A DNA stretch of 28,295 bases from a virus. The translations under genes and the position numbers were made by a program. Below are positions 16,804 through 24,735 of the stretch, piece after piece (the stretch's first letter is position 1; each line of letters opens with the position of its first letter). The DNA is taken from IMG/VR virus record IMGVR_UViG_3300008110_004821, positions 1-28,295 of that record; one strand, given 5' to 3'. The notes below the pieces were generated by a model that saw only the letters and a program-made list of their open reading frames with translations, did not search any database and was not told the origin of the DNA.

Positions 16804-17511
16804 ATGACATACAAACAACAACTTCTACTAACTCAGGTATATACCCACTTCTTCTTTGTTTTGGGCGTGATTATGCTTCCATGGTACGTGACGATTCCTG
16901 CAATTGTAATATCGCAGATAGTGTATGTGGGTTTGTGTGGGACAATGCTATTTCATAGAACAATTGCACACAGAAATACAATTCATCCGTTGGCAGAAAC
17001 AGTTTTGATTTTATTGTCATGGTTAGGGGCTACCTCATCTGCACTTGCTTGGGCGGGAGTGCATAGAAAACATCATAGATATAGTGATACTGAAAAAGAC
17101 CCACATAGTCCTAAATGGATAGGTAGATGGAAAGCATATTGGCAACTATCTAACAATGACACTGATATAGTAAAGTATGTTCCTGATCTATTGAGAAAAC
17201 CCTTATACCTATTTCAACATAAGTATTACTTTCATGTGTTATGGCCTATACACCTAGCTGGATTGATATTCTTGTCATGGCAATGGTATTGGATTTTGTT
17301 ACTTGTCCCGGGCGTTCTCATGTGGTTTGGTGGTAGTATGATTAATGTATTCTGTCATAGCAATGAAGGTCCACGTAATGTACCACTACTTGGCTTTTTG
17401 ATTGGCGGAGAAGGATGGCACAAGAATCACCATGAAGAACCAGCTAACCCATCATTTAGACACTGGGGTGATTGGGGCGGTCATTTCCACAAATTATTAA
17501 GTGTAAAATGA
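16804..17511 (+). CDS. Membrane fatty-acid desaturase (acyl-CoA/acyl-lipid delta-9 type)
   Basis: The 235-residue integral membrane protein has hydrophobic spans near 12-45, 62-85 and 143-172 and the full histidine-box set: H51-x4-H56 (HRTIAH), H87-x2-H90-H91 (HRKHHRYSD, with the DPHSP block), H185 and H206-x2-H209-H210 (EGWHKNHH). These bind the diiron centre that introduces a double bond into fatty acyl chains. It is shorter than cellular homologues but no motif is missing. It would alter host membrane lipids or a lipid-linked product of this operon. It overlaps the next gene by ATGA. Confidence 0.93.
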   Translation: MTYKQQLLLTQVYTHFFFVLGVIMLPWYVTIPAIVISQIVYVGLCGTMLFHRTIAHRNTIHPLAETVLILLSWLGATSSALAWAGVHRKHHRYSDTEKDPHSPKWIGRWKAYWQLSNNDTDIVKYVPDLLRKPLYLFQHKYYFHVLWPIHLAGLIFLSWQWYWILLLVPGVLMWFGGSMINVFCHSNEGPRNVPLLGFLIGGEGWHKNHHEEPANPSFRHWGDWGGHFHKLLSVK

Positions 17512-18209
17512 AACTCAAACACCAGTTGCCTACCTATAGTATAATAGACCATTTATCTTTAGATGAAGAATTACTAATGGAATTGCAGAACTGCGTTAGT
17601 GAGTTAAACAGTGAGTTTAAATCAGTACTTGAAGTTAATAAAGGACTGTGTGGGGTACACCATGACTTGTTGAAATCTGTGTACGATAATTTTTTTCAAA
17701 TTAGCTTGACTGATAGCGTAGTAGAAAATAAAAATATTACAATGGATGAGTGTGAGGTTGTTCACGACAACTTGTATAAGAATGGATATAGACATAAACA
17801 ATCATTAGCATTAGATGATACTAGCGTTTTAAATGAATCTACATATACATCTAAAACAGATATCTATAAAAGATATGCACATATTTTTGATAAGGTACTT
17901 GCAAAATTTAAAGGTAGTCCCACAAGAATACGTTTGGTTAAACTTGAATCAGGTAGTAATATTGCACCGCATATAGATTATGATCCTAGTTACGCTGTTA
18001 GAATTATAATACCTATCTTTGCAGACCCAGATTGTGTAAATGTTTTTTGGGTGAAGAACAATATTGAATCAGTCATGTTTAAACCAGGACATGCATATTT
18101 TTTAAACACTGGTTATAAGCATGCGGTAATGAACTTTAGTAAGAACGATAGATATACTTTTATGATTTCTATCAACGGTACTGAGGATATACAACATTTA
18201 ATAAAATGA
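17508..18209 (+). CDS. 2OG-Fe(II) oxygenase-like protein (aspartyl/asparaginyl hydroxylase type)
   Basis: The ATG overlapping the desaturase stop (ATGA) is chosen; an in-frame ATG at 17472 would extend 36 nt into the desaturase. The 233-residue protein has H155-x-D157 (APHIDYD), H205 (YKHAVMNF) and R215 (DRYTFMISING) in a double-stranded beta-helix-like region, the iron- and 2-oxoglutarate-binding pattern of Asp/Asn beta-hydroxylases and relatives. It is one of four such proteins in the window. The target (peptide, lipid or small molecule) is unknown. Confidence 0.72.
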   Translation: MKLKHQLPTYSIIDHLSLDEELLMELQNCVSELNSEFKSVLEVNKGLCGVHHDLLKSVYDNFFQISLTDSVVENKNITMDECEVVHDNLYKNGYRHKQSLALDDTSVLNESTYTSKTDIYKRYAHIFDKVLAKFKGSPTRIRLVKLESGSNIAPHIDYDPSYAVRIIIPIFADPDCVNVFWVKNNIESVMFKPGHAYFLNTGYKHAVMNFSKNDRYTFMISINGTEDIQHLIK

Positions 18210-18778
18210 ACTACATTACTTACAAAAAAATTGAAGTACCTAAGTTAAAAGAAATACAACAAGAACTAACTGAATTCATACTACCATATTGTGAAGGTAA
18301 ACCTACAGGACTATGGAGCGTTGACATGACTAAGTTTTTTACCGAATGTAACCACACGGTTGAATATTTTACTGAAAATAATCTATACAACAACTTAAAA
18401 AAGGTATGTTACATAGTAGTTCATCCCGGTGCAATAGAAACTGACGCACATGTAGATAGAAACATTGAACCACCTGCTAGTGGCGGTGATACTACCGGTT
18501 GTTTAAGTCTTAATGTCGGAATCAAAAACTATTTAGAAACTTCAGTAGTGTTTTACAGATATCTTAATGGTCCTAAACACTATATACCTCTACCTGATCC
18601 AACTGAAGGGTCTTATATATTTTACTCAGAATCAGAGTTAGAAGAAATAGATAGATACGTTCTTGACAGACCGGTGTTAATGAACAACACTGTCCCGCAT
18701 GGAATAAGCAACGCTACTACCGAACCACGCATCACTATCAGTTTTAGATTTTTAAACGATCCATGGCATTTAATTTAG
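18206..18778 (+). CDS. 2OG-Fe(II) oxygenase-like protein
   Basis: A 190-residue protein with H82-x-D84 (DAHVDRN), H165 (VPHGISN) and R175 (PRITISFRF), spaced as the facial triad plus the 2-oxoglutarate-binding arginine of a cupin-fold oxygenase. Between them a glycine-rich segment and LSLNVGI and SYIFYSE strands fit the jelly roll. It is translationally coupled to the preceding oxygenase (ATGA) and overlaps the sulfotransferase by 16 nt. The two adjacent oxygenases share only the motif layout, so they are probably ancient paralogues or independently recruited. Confidence 0.68.
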   Translation: MNYITYKKIEVPKLKEIQQELTEFILPYCEGKPTGLWSVDMTKFFTECNHTVEYFTENNLYNNLKKVCYIVVHPGAIETDAHVDRNIEPPASGGDTTGCLSLNVGIKNYLETSVVFYRYLNGPKHYIPLPDPTEGSYIFYSESELEEIDRYVLDRPVLMNNTVPHGISNATTEPRITISFRFLNDPWHLI

Positions 18779-19431
18779 ATACTAACAAATCAGTAATCAT
18801 ATTGAGTCATCCAAGAAGTGGGAGTACTTGGATACAGGATAGTTTGCCACATTTTAATCTTAGTGAATTGTTTACTATGTACTGTGGTATTAAACAAGTT
18901 GACATGGATACTGGAATAAAATATAACTACTCTAATACTGCAAACAATGATTTAGAATATAGATTTGAATTGTTTGATAAATTTGTAGAGAGGCATAAAG
19001 CTGTTTCGGTAAAAACTCATCTACATTTACTGACTGAACCGTTGTGTAAATTCTTTGAACAACGAGATTTACAGTATGTGTTTTTGGAAAGAAAAAACAA
19101 ACGTGACACCTTTTGGAGTTTGTTAATAGCACTCAATACATTAGAGTTTCACAATACAATAACCAAAAAGAACATAGTCATACCTACTCATTCGATTGAT
19201 GATGCACTGCAAATAATGAAAGAGTATTATAATAAAATGGATATGATTCGTATCAGATTTAACCCAATAGAAATTTACTATGAAGATATGTTAACTTTAC
19301 CTGAAACTAGTTGGTGGAAACCTAGCACTAAATATGTTGTCCAAAATGCAAAAGAGGTAATAACAATTGAGAATATAAATGAAGTTACTGATTATCTAAA
19401 TAAGATTTCAGCACCATCGGAATACATATAA
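18763..19431 (+). CDS. Sulfotransferase-family protein
   Basis: A 222-residue protein starting with the 5'-phosphosulfate-binding loop SHPRSGSTWIQ (15-25) after a hydrophobic strand (VIIL). It has VKTH (83-86), a common sulfotransferase block, and a 3'-phosphate-binding type segment YVFLERKNKRDTFWS (105-119). The family transfers sulfate from PAPS to sugars, lipids or small molecules. PAPS would come from the host. It overlaps the oxygenase upstream and ends 3 bases before the PP-loop/GNAT gene; its last codons contain a TATAAATA motif. Confidence 0.82.
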   Translation: MAFNLDTNKSVIILSHPRSGSTWIQDSLPHFNLSELFTMYCGIKQVDMDTGIKYNYSNTANNDLEYRFELFDKFVERHKAVSVKTHLHLLTEPLCKFFEQRDLQYVFLERKNKRDTFWSLLIALNTLEFHNTITKKNIVIPTHSIDDALQIMKEYYNKMDMIRIRFNPIEIYYEDMLTLPETSWWKPSTKYVVQNAKEVITIENINEVTDYLNKISAPSEYI

Positions 19432-19434
19432 ATA
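19427..19434 (+). promoter_or_regulatory. T4-like late promoter motif (TATAAATA)
   Basis: An exact TATAAATA spans the end of the sulfotransferase gene and the first possible ATG of the next. The second in-frame ATG (19440) lies exactly 5 nt after it, the same spacing as in front of other genes here, and would be the first base of a leaderless message. Confidence 0.45.
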
Positions 19435-20876
19435 TGTCAATGAAACAAGGTTTAGAATACCGATTAGAAGGGCAGAAGTGTATTGTCCGATATCAAGCTC
19501 CGGACAGAAATTTTTCTGATTTCCGCACGGAAGCTAACAATGATGCAGTAACGATTAAAAACACATACGGGCAAGTATATGTGTTATTCAGTTCCGGCGT
19601 TGATAGTCAAGTTATAGCCAGAACGTTCTTAGATATGGGGGTTGATGCAGAATATATTTTTCTAAACTCAGTCGGTCATAGTGATGTTGAATTAGCACAT
19701 GTCCGTGAATGTGAGAAATTCTTTGGATTTAAAGTTAGAGTAGTTGATATTAATTTAGATGAACATAAAGAAGAATGGATTGCACGTAGCAAAACCGAAC
19801 ACCCGTTCTCAATGTTTCATTACCCATTTGAGTGGCTTAGTCAACAACTAGACGGAGATTATCCTATTATTACTCAGGGCGCCAACGATCCAGAAATCAT
19901 AGGCAGCAGTAGTCAAAAAATGTCAATCTACTGTAACTATTTTGAAACAATGCAACAACGTTTTAGAATGATGAGCAAAAGTAGACCGGTTATTGACTTC
20001 CCATACAGTCCGGAAACAATTGCAAGTTATTACACCGATGATATTGTAAAGTCATTTTGCAACTCAATTCAATATTACCACGAAAACAAATTATCGTTCT
20101 CATCTGGTTCTATTTTAAAGCCGGGTAATTATTGGAATTACTACGGCAAAGGAATGATGAAAGCCAAACATTTTAAAAATGATATCATATGGTATGGTAA
20201 ATTAAGTGGATATGAATCATATCCCATATGGTTCAAAGATTCGTGTATGATTAAAGAAACAAAGGTATCAGTTCCTTATTGGGATCTTGTTGACTTTTTA
20301 GAAAATTCTAGATCCACACACAAAGATTACAGCGAGTGGATGTACGGAGAAGATGCTAGATTTGTTTCAATTAACGCTGAATTTAAAGACAACGGAGATA
20401 AAGTAATTGAAGAACCGGGTGTGAATATAGCTACTTCTGAAAAATATTTAGATTATGATTTTGTTATGTATAGTCATTCTACACCTACTTTAATATCTGA
20501 ATACGAAAAAATGTTTCAATTGTATCGGGTAGACACAGGGGATTATTTGAATAGACCGCAGCCATATTCTGTTGACGGTGGAACACTGCTAAAAAAGGGT
20601 AATGAAATCATAGCTGGTATATTCTATCATAGTGCATCTTATGATGACTCATTGTTTATTAGATTGGCTTACGTGCATAATGAACATCGCGGTCACGGAA
20701 TACATAAACAATTGCATAATTGTGTAGACATAATTGCTAAATCACAAAATCGTAAAAAAGTTTATTCTACTATATTGCATAGTAATAAACAAATGACAGA
20801 ACACGCTGGCCCAAAAATAGGCTATAAAATAGCACACGATTATTCATTAATGTATAGAGAAATTTTGGATGCTTAA
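19434..20876 (+). CDS. PP-loop ATP-pyrophosphatase-like domain fused to a GNAT acetyltransferase domain (2 of 4)
   Basis: The 480-residue two-domain protein has an N-terminal part with the PP-loop variant S-S-G-V-D-S at 53-58 (LFSSGVDSQVIARTF) and a second loop ITQGANDPE (146-154). The C-terminal part (about 340-480) is a GNAT fold with RLAYVHNEHRGHGIHKQL (410-427), including the acetyl-CoA-binding RGHGI. The fusion suggests that adenylation/amidation and acetylation act on the same substrate. The start is either this ATG or the one at 19440, which suits the TATAAATA motif better. It overlaps the next PP-loop gene by 8 nt. Confidence 0.75.
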   Translation: MSMKQGLEYRLEGQKCIVRYQAPDRNFSDFRTEANNDAVTIKNTYGQVYVLFSSGVDSQVIARTFLDMGVDAEYIFLNSVGHSDVELAHVRECEKFFGFKVRVVDINLDEHKEEWIARSKTEHPFSMFHYPFEWLSQQLDGDYPIITQGANDPEIIGSSSQKMSIYCNYFETMQQRFRMMSKSRPVIDFPYSPETIASYYTDDIVKSFCNSIQYYHENKLSFSSGSILKPGNYWNYYGKGMMKAKHFKNDIIWYGKLSGYESYPIWFKDSCMIKETKVSVPYWDLVDFLENSRSTHKDYSEWMYGEDARFVSINAEFKDNGDKVIEEPGVNIATSEKYLDYDFVMYSHSTPTLISEYEKMFQLYRVDTGDYLNRPQPYSVDGGTLLKKGNEIIAGIFYHSASYDDSLFIRLAYVHNEHRGHGIHKQLHNCVDIIAKSQNRKKVYSTILHSNKQMTEHAGPKIGYKIAHDYSLMYREILDA

Positions 20877-22035
20877 TAAATATGGGTCATGGGTAGTAGG
20901 AGATAAAATTTTTTATGTTAGCTATGATGCATACAAATTTGCATCTGAAACTAATCAAAAAGTTTATTTTTGGTATCACCCAACAGTGTGGAAAGATTTT
21001 GATAGATCCAAGTTAGGCAAATATAGTCTTCCTTTTTTATATAAATATCGAGCACAACAGTTACGTGACAATTATGATTATCTTATACTCTACTACTCCG
21101 GCGGTGCAGATAGTCACAATATTTTAAGAACATTCATTGATAACAATATTAAACTAGATGAAGTTTGTGTTAAATGGCCAAAGCCATTAATGAATGGTAA
21201 ATTCTATACTCCAAACACAACGGATGTGTCTGCTAATAACTATTGGAGTGAATGGGATTACTGTGTAAAACCTAATTTAGATTGGCTAAAAAACAATAGA
21301 CCTGAAATTAAAATTACTATTAAAGACTTTATAGGAGACCCTGATAAGTTTGATGTTGATGGTATGTTTGAAGAAATTGATAGCAACTCATTTCATGCAG
21401 GGTTGTTATTAAATAGTAAAGTAAGCGATTCAGAAAGACCACTCATTGAGTCTGGAAAAACAGTAGCAAACATATATGGAGCTAATAAACCATTACTAAA
21501 ACTTAATGGTAATACAATTGAAATGTTTTTTACTGACAATGCACTATTGACTTCAGTTAAAAGCAGAATTAATCCATATGGGGCTGAGAATTTTTATTGG
21601 TCATTTGATATGCCATTACTGCCATTTGAAATGGCATATCAAACTGCTATGCACTATAAAGTAAATATAAACGATAGAAAGTTTCTTGTGCTACCTAAAA
21701 AAGATAGAAAACCAGATACACTTTCTGTTGGCATACAAACTGAAACACAAGGAATGATATCTAAAGGTATAATATACGGACACACATGGGACAACAGATT
21801 TCAATCTACTAAGCCCGGTAGTCAAGCCCGATTAGATAAGTTTAATTGGTTCTTTGAACAAAATGAGCTTAGTAGAACTAAGGATATGTTCTTAGATAAC
21901 GTAAATCAACGGTTAGCATTATTAAACGATAGATATATACTCACAGAAGATTATCACGGAACTACTATCAAATCATTAGTCGGGGCAGTATCTCCCGGCT
22001 ATGCAGTAACCACACTAAATGACACACATGTTTAA
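20869..22035 (+). CDS. PP-loop ATP-pyrophosphatase-like protein (3 of 4)
   Basis: The 388-residue protein has the PP-loop S-G-G-A-D-S at 77-82 (LILYYSGGADSHNILRTF), preceded by about 75 residues including a tryptophan/tyrosine-rich stretch. A NIYGANKPLL segment (197-206) lies where family members have the second phosphate-side loop. It overlaps the preceding PP-loop/GNAT gene by 8 nt and the following TctC-type gene, so the three are co-translated. A 14-bp inverted repeat lies at 21604-21643. Function unknown; it could act as a heteromeric partner of its neighbours. Confidence 0.7.
   Translation: MLNKYGSWVVGDKIFYVSYDAYKFASETNQKVYFWYHPTVWKDFDRSKLGKYSLPFLYKYRAQQLRDNYDYLILYYSGGADSHNILRTFIDNNIKLDEVCVKWPKPLMNGKFYTPNTTDVSANNYWSEWDYCVKPNLDWLKNNRPEIKITIKDFIGDPDKFDVDGMFEEIDSNSFHAGLLLNSKVSDSERPLIESGKTVANIYGANKPLLKLNGNTIEMFFTDNALLTSVKSRINPYGAENFYWSFDMPLLPFEMAYQTAMHYKVNINDRKFLVLPKKDRKPDTLSVGIQTETQGMISKGIIYGHTWDNRFQSTKPGSQARLDKFNWFFEQNELSRTKDMFLDNVNQRLALLNDRYILTEDYHGTTIKSLVGAVSPGYAVTTLNDTHV
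21604..21643 (+). repeat. 14-bp perfect inverted repeat inside a coding region
   Basis: Arms TTTGATATGCCATT (21604-21617) and AATGGCATATCAAA (21630-21643) are exact reverse complements around 12 nt. They lie within the third PP-loop gene. No U-tract follows. It is a second, unrelated example of a long mRNA hairpin in this operon. Confidence 0.85.
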
Positions 22036-22918
22036 AAAAATATTACTTACATTATTAACAACACTATCATTATTTTCACATGCAGAACAAAAGACAATTC
22101 AAGCAATTGTTACTATCGCACCCGGTGGAGGATTAGATTTATCTGTACGACATTTTGAAAAATATCTAGCAGAAAAGAAAAATATTAATTTAGCACTACT
22201 ACACAAACCGGGTGCAGAATCATTGATTGGTTCAATAGATATTGCAAACTCGCCAAAAGACGGAAGTGTGATTGGATTCAATACTATTGGATTATTAGCT
22301 TCTGTATTGGAAAAGAACAAAAACTTAGAGTTTGAGCTAATCTCTGCAACACGAAAATATGCGGCTGTAATGGTAGCTAGCCAAAAAACAAATATCACTG
22401 ACTATGATGATTTTGTTAATAAGGCTAGATCCGGAACAGACTTTAAATTTGCACAAGGTAGTGCTAATCAAAAAATTCAAGTTGATTACTTACTATCAGT
22501 TGTTAAACCGAAAATAAACCCAGTTGTTGTTCCTTATAAGGGAGCAGGTCCTGTTATTAATGATTTACTAGGTAGTCACATTGATATCGCTATTGTACCC
22601 TATGCGGTAGTGAAAGACCATATAGCTTCTAAAAAGTTAAAATTAATAGCAACAACTTCTAAATTAGTTGACCATCCAAACATTACGGTATTGACTAAAC
22701 TATACCCGAACTTTGTAGATTATGGAGGATATTGTTTAATCTTGCCAAAGAACTCAGACCCTGCGGTAATATCATTTTGGAGAACAACCGTCGAAGAATA
22801 CTTGACTGATCCTAAAATGAAGGAAGAATTTGTAAAGGAAGCATCGGAGCCATATCCATATGGTGAGAAGTTCCTTAAAGATATAATACGTGAATATCAA
22901 CGCAAGTTTCCTAGTTAG
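22028..22918 (+). CDS. Second TctC/Bug-family periplasmic binding protein
   Basis: Starting here gives a 296-residue protein with a normal signal peptide (MFKKILLTLLTTLSLFSHA|E) and places the IAPGGGLDLS motif (30-39) at the same distance from the N-terminus as in the paralogue at 11860. An ATG at 22019 would add three residues. HKPGAESLIG, VPYKGAGPV and the C-terminal helices match the tripartite tricarboxylate receptor family. The two copies are strongly diverged, suggesting different ligands or separate acquisition. It overlaps the PP-loop gene by 8 nt and so is expressed with the modification operon. Confidence 0.88.
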   Translation: MFKKILLTLLTTLSLFSHAEQKTIQAIVTIAPGGGLDLSVRHFEKYLAEKKNINLALLHKPGAESLIGSIDIANSPKDGSVIGFNTIGLLASVLEKNKNLEFELISATRKYAAVMVASQKTNITDYDDFVNKARSGTDFKFAQGSANQKIQVDYLLSVVKPKINPVVVPYKGAGPVINDLLGSHIDIAIVPYAVVKDHIASKKLKLIATTSKLVDHPNITVLTKLYPNFVDYGGYCLILPKNSDPAVISFWRTTVEEYLTDPKMKEEFVKEASEPYPYGEKFLKDIIREYQRKFPS

Positions 22919-22926
22919 TATAAATA
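22919..22926 (+). promoter_or_regulatory. T4-like late promoter motif (TATAAATA)
   Basis: An exact TATAAATA starts directly after the TctC-type stop. With initiation 6 nt after its last A the leader would be 14 nt and contain AGGAGA, matching the iscU promoter layout. Confidence 0.55.
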
Positions 22927-22945
22927 GTTATAAGGAGACCTACAA

Positions 22946-23242
22946 ATGAGTTATAAGTATAGTAGAATTACATTCAGACCCGAACTAGATTTATCTTTTT
23001 GGGATTGGCCAGAAGAAATCACGCAATATATAGCAGATACATATGATGCTACTGGATTACGGGAATCATGCACGGTAACAGTATCAGATGATGGATTCAT
23101 ACAAACAAGAACGTCCGTTTGGAAAGATAAAGAATCACATGTACAATTTTGTAATGATCCGGTGATGATTACGTGCTTTAGAGACCGTCGTGCTTATAAT
23201 ACCGCTAATGACATTCTTTCTTTTTGGCAAAGAGAATTATAA
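22946..23242 (+). CDS. Small phage protein of unknown function
   Basis: A 98-residue, tryptophan- and aspartate-rich protein (FWDWPEEITQYIADTYDATG near 18-37; CTVTVSDDGF near 42-51; FWQREL at the end) with predicted mixed alpha/beta structure. No family recognised. It has a strong AGGAGA ribosome-binding site and its own TATAAATA motif upstream, so it is probably expressed late and well. Confidence 0.6.
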   Translation: MSYKYSRITFRPELDLSFWDWPEEITQYIADTYDATGLRESCTVTVSDDGFIQTRTSVWKDKESHVQFCNDPVMITCFRDRRAYNTANDILSFWQREL

Positions 23243-23323
23243 AATATTTTTTATCGACCTGGACCTGTTAATAGGCAGACTCTTTAACAAAGAGCGAGGA
23301 TTGCAGAGCATTTTTGGATAAGC
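23243..23323 (+). other. Structured leader before the fourth PP-loop gene
   Basis: The 81-nt gap contains a perfect CTCTTT-AAC-AAAGAG hairpin (23280-23294) and the alternative pairing TGTTAA/TTAACA that uses part of it. No clear ribosome-binding site lies near the ATG at 23324. It may be a translational control leader or processing site, but nothing identifies it. Confidence 0.35.
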
Positions 23324-24247
23324 ATGATATACGGATTTGAAGATTCAAAATTCTACATAGATATTACTAGTTGTAGTAGAGAGATAGGTAACTATAGAGA
23401 AGAATTTGACAGGCGCGCAAGAGAAATTGCATCTGATAAATTGATGCTATGTCTAAGCAGTGGTTTAGATAGTCAATTAGTACTTCATAGTCTGAAGACC
23501 CAGGATATCCCAGTAGAATGCTCATTCTTGCGAGTTGACGGGTATAATGAGACTGAATACGAGAATGTAAAACTTTTAGAAAAAAAGTATGGTTTCAAAA
23601 CCAATGTAATCAATATTAATCCAAATATCCGAAGAGAAGAAATAGAACATATAGCCTACCAAACAGACACTCATCCTAACCATGCATTGCAACAGTTGTT
23701 TGTTAAAGAATTACCAAATGATTATGATATAGTACAATGTATGTCAACACCCTGGTTAATTCTCAGAGAAAAAGTTCACTATGCATACTATGGTTGGTTT
23801 GATCCAGATGTATCTAGACATAGAGCATTGAATGCTATAGAAAACAGAACAGGTAAGATTGTAATATTTGGTGATACTAGCGAGATGTGGTTAAGTTGTA
23901 TTGCAGATCCTTTAGTTGACCAGTTCCTGCATAGTTGGGAGTACTTTGAAGATAACGGGTTGATTATGGAGAAGGCAATCAACCAAGAACACAAAAAAAT
24001 CCCCCATGTGCTAAGATACGAGTATTATGTCAAGCCTTTCTTCTTAGCTAAGTATTGGAGAGATGAATTATTGTACTTTCCAAAATTGACAGGATTTGAA
24101 AAAATTGATTGGATAGAAAACGATGCATTGCTCAATAAAGTTAGATATGACAAACATCATATTATAATACCAATCCAAGACTTGATTACTTTCTATAAGA
24201 ACACTGATGCCAGGGTGCAACGACACATCTCTAAACGATTAGGGTAA
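23324..24247 (+). CDS. PP-loop ATP-pyrophosphatase-like protein (4 of 4)
   Basis: A 307-residue protein with the PP-loop variant S-S-G-L-D-S at 45-50 (LMLCLSSGLDSQLVLHSL), most like the PP-loop/GNAT protein in having SSG rather than SGG, followed by ECSFLRVDGYNETE, the strand and acidic turn typical of these enzymes. A VIFGDTSEMW segment (184-193) fits the second nucleotide-side loop. No zinc ligands or fused domain are seen. It has an 81-nt structured leader and no obvious ribosome-binding site, and is the last protein gene before the RNA-rich region. Confidence 0.72.
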   Translation: MIYGFEDSKFYIDITSCSREIGNYREEFDRRAREIASDKLMLCLSSGLDSQLVLHSLKTQDIPVECSFLRVDGYNETEYENVKLLEKKYGFKTNVININPNIRREEIEHIAYQTDTHPNHALQQLFVKELPNDYDIVQCMSTPWLILREKVHYAYYGWFDPDVSRHRALNAIENRTGKIVIFGDTSEMWLSCIADPLVDQFLHSWEYFEDNGLIMEKAINQEHKKIPHVLRYEYYVKPFFLAKYWRDELLYFPKLTGFEKIDWIENDALLNKVRYDKHHIIIPIQDLITFYKNTDARVQRHISKRLG

Positions 24248-24263
24248 ACGACTTGAAAAAAAG

Positions 24264-24292
24264 TTGACAACAAATCAAAAGGCATGTATACT
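24264..24292 (+). promoter_or_regulatory. Sigma70-type promoter P1
   Basis: TTGACA (24264-24269), a 17-bp spacer and TATACT (24287-24292). The -35 is preceded by TTGAAAAAAAG, repeated in front of the second promoter about 100 bp downstream. It points into the RNA-rich region and is a strong early/host-polymerase promoter candidate. Confidence 0.75.
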
Positions 24293-24362
24293 ACACATAT
24301 GTTTTGAGAAATCAGAGCAAAAAAGAATTTTTGAAGTTTGGGTAGATAGTTGAAAAAAAGTG

Positions 24363-24391
24363 TTGACACTAATTCAATTCTCTGTTATACT
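24363..24391 (+). promoter_or_regulatory. Sigma70-type promoter P2
   Basis: TTGACA (24363-24368), a 17-bp spacer and TATACT (24386-24391), preceded by TTGAAAAAAAGTG as in P1. Its spacer shares AATTCAATT-n-TCTG with the promoter at 27207, suggesting copied promoter modules. Transcription from here would reach the terminator at 24666 after about 300 nt. Confidence 0.8.
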
Positions 24392-24468
24392 TCAGCATGA
24401 ATTGAGAAAAGGCACATAAAAACAGCCTTAAAAGACAATTTTTTTAACCAGGACTAAATAGATTTACT

Positions 24469-24642
24469 ATGAAAAACATTTGCATTCAATCGCTAAAACA
24501 TACGGGTCAGTGGCAGATAGCCTCTTTGACACCAGTGTTAGCCTTTGAGGGTAACATGTCTACACCGAGTATTCGCGGATCACTATTTAATTATGATGCG
24601 AAAATTCCGGGGAGTTTCATAGAAGGAGCAGGTTACACTTAA
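24469..24642 (+). CDS. Possible 57-residue protein
   Basis: An open frame of 57 codons (starting MKNICIQSLKHTGQ) lies between P2 and the terminator. A CTAAATA motif (24454-24460) precedes it by 8 nt, but no ribosome-binding site is close. The product has no recognisable motif, signal or membrane segment. The stop codon lies in the loop of an RNA hairpin (24632-24648) that is part of an antiterminator-like structure, so the region may equally be a non-coding RNA of about 300 nt. Confidence 0.35.
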   Translation: MKNICIQSLKHTGQWQIASLTPVLAFEGNMSTPSIRGSLFNYDAKIPGSFIEGAGYT

Positions 24643-24672
24643 AGTAACACTCTAACAAGTTTATGAAACCCC
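24609..24672 (+). promoter_or_regulatory. Candidate antiterminator competing with the terminator
   Basis: GTTTCATA (24614-24621) is complementary to TATGAAAC (24662-24669), and the flanking GGG/CCC (24610-24612, 24670-24672) extends the pairing past a bulged A. It encloses the hairpin GTTAC-acttaaa-GTAAC. The 3' arm overlaps the 5' arm of the terminator, so the two structures are mutually exclusive. This is the geometry of an attenuator; the signal it would sense is unknown. Confidence 0.45.
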
Positions 24673-24704
24673 TGGGAAACTAAAAAGTCTCAGGGGTTTT
24701 TGTT
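24666..24704 (+). terminator. Rho-independent terminator
   Basis: A 12-bp stem AAACCCCTGGGA / TCTCAGGGGTTT (24666-24677 with 24688-24699, one G-T pair) with a 10-nt loop, followed by a T-rich tract. It is the best terminator in the window and ends the P1/P2 transcript. Confidence 0.9.
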
Positions 24705-24735
24705 TTTGTGTTGTGAAAAAACAACAAAAGGAAAT

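Noticed and set aside
24398-24704. tmRNA gene
   Set aside because: Length and an internal frame fit loosely, but there is no tRNA-Ala-like end pairing, no TTCGA T-loop and no CCA.
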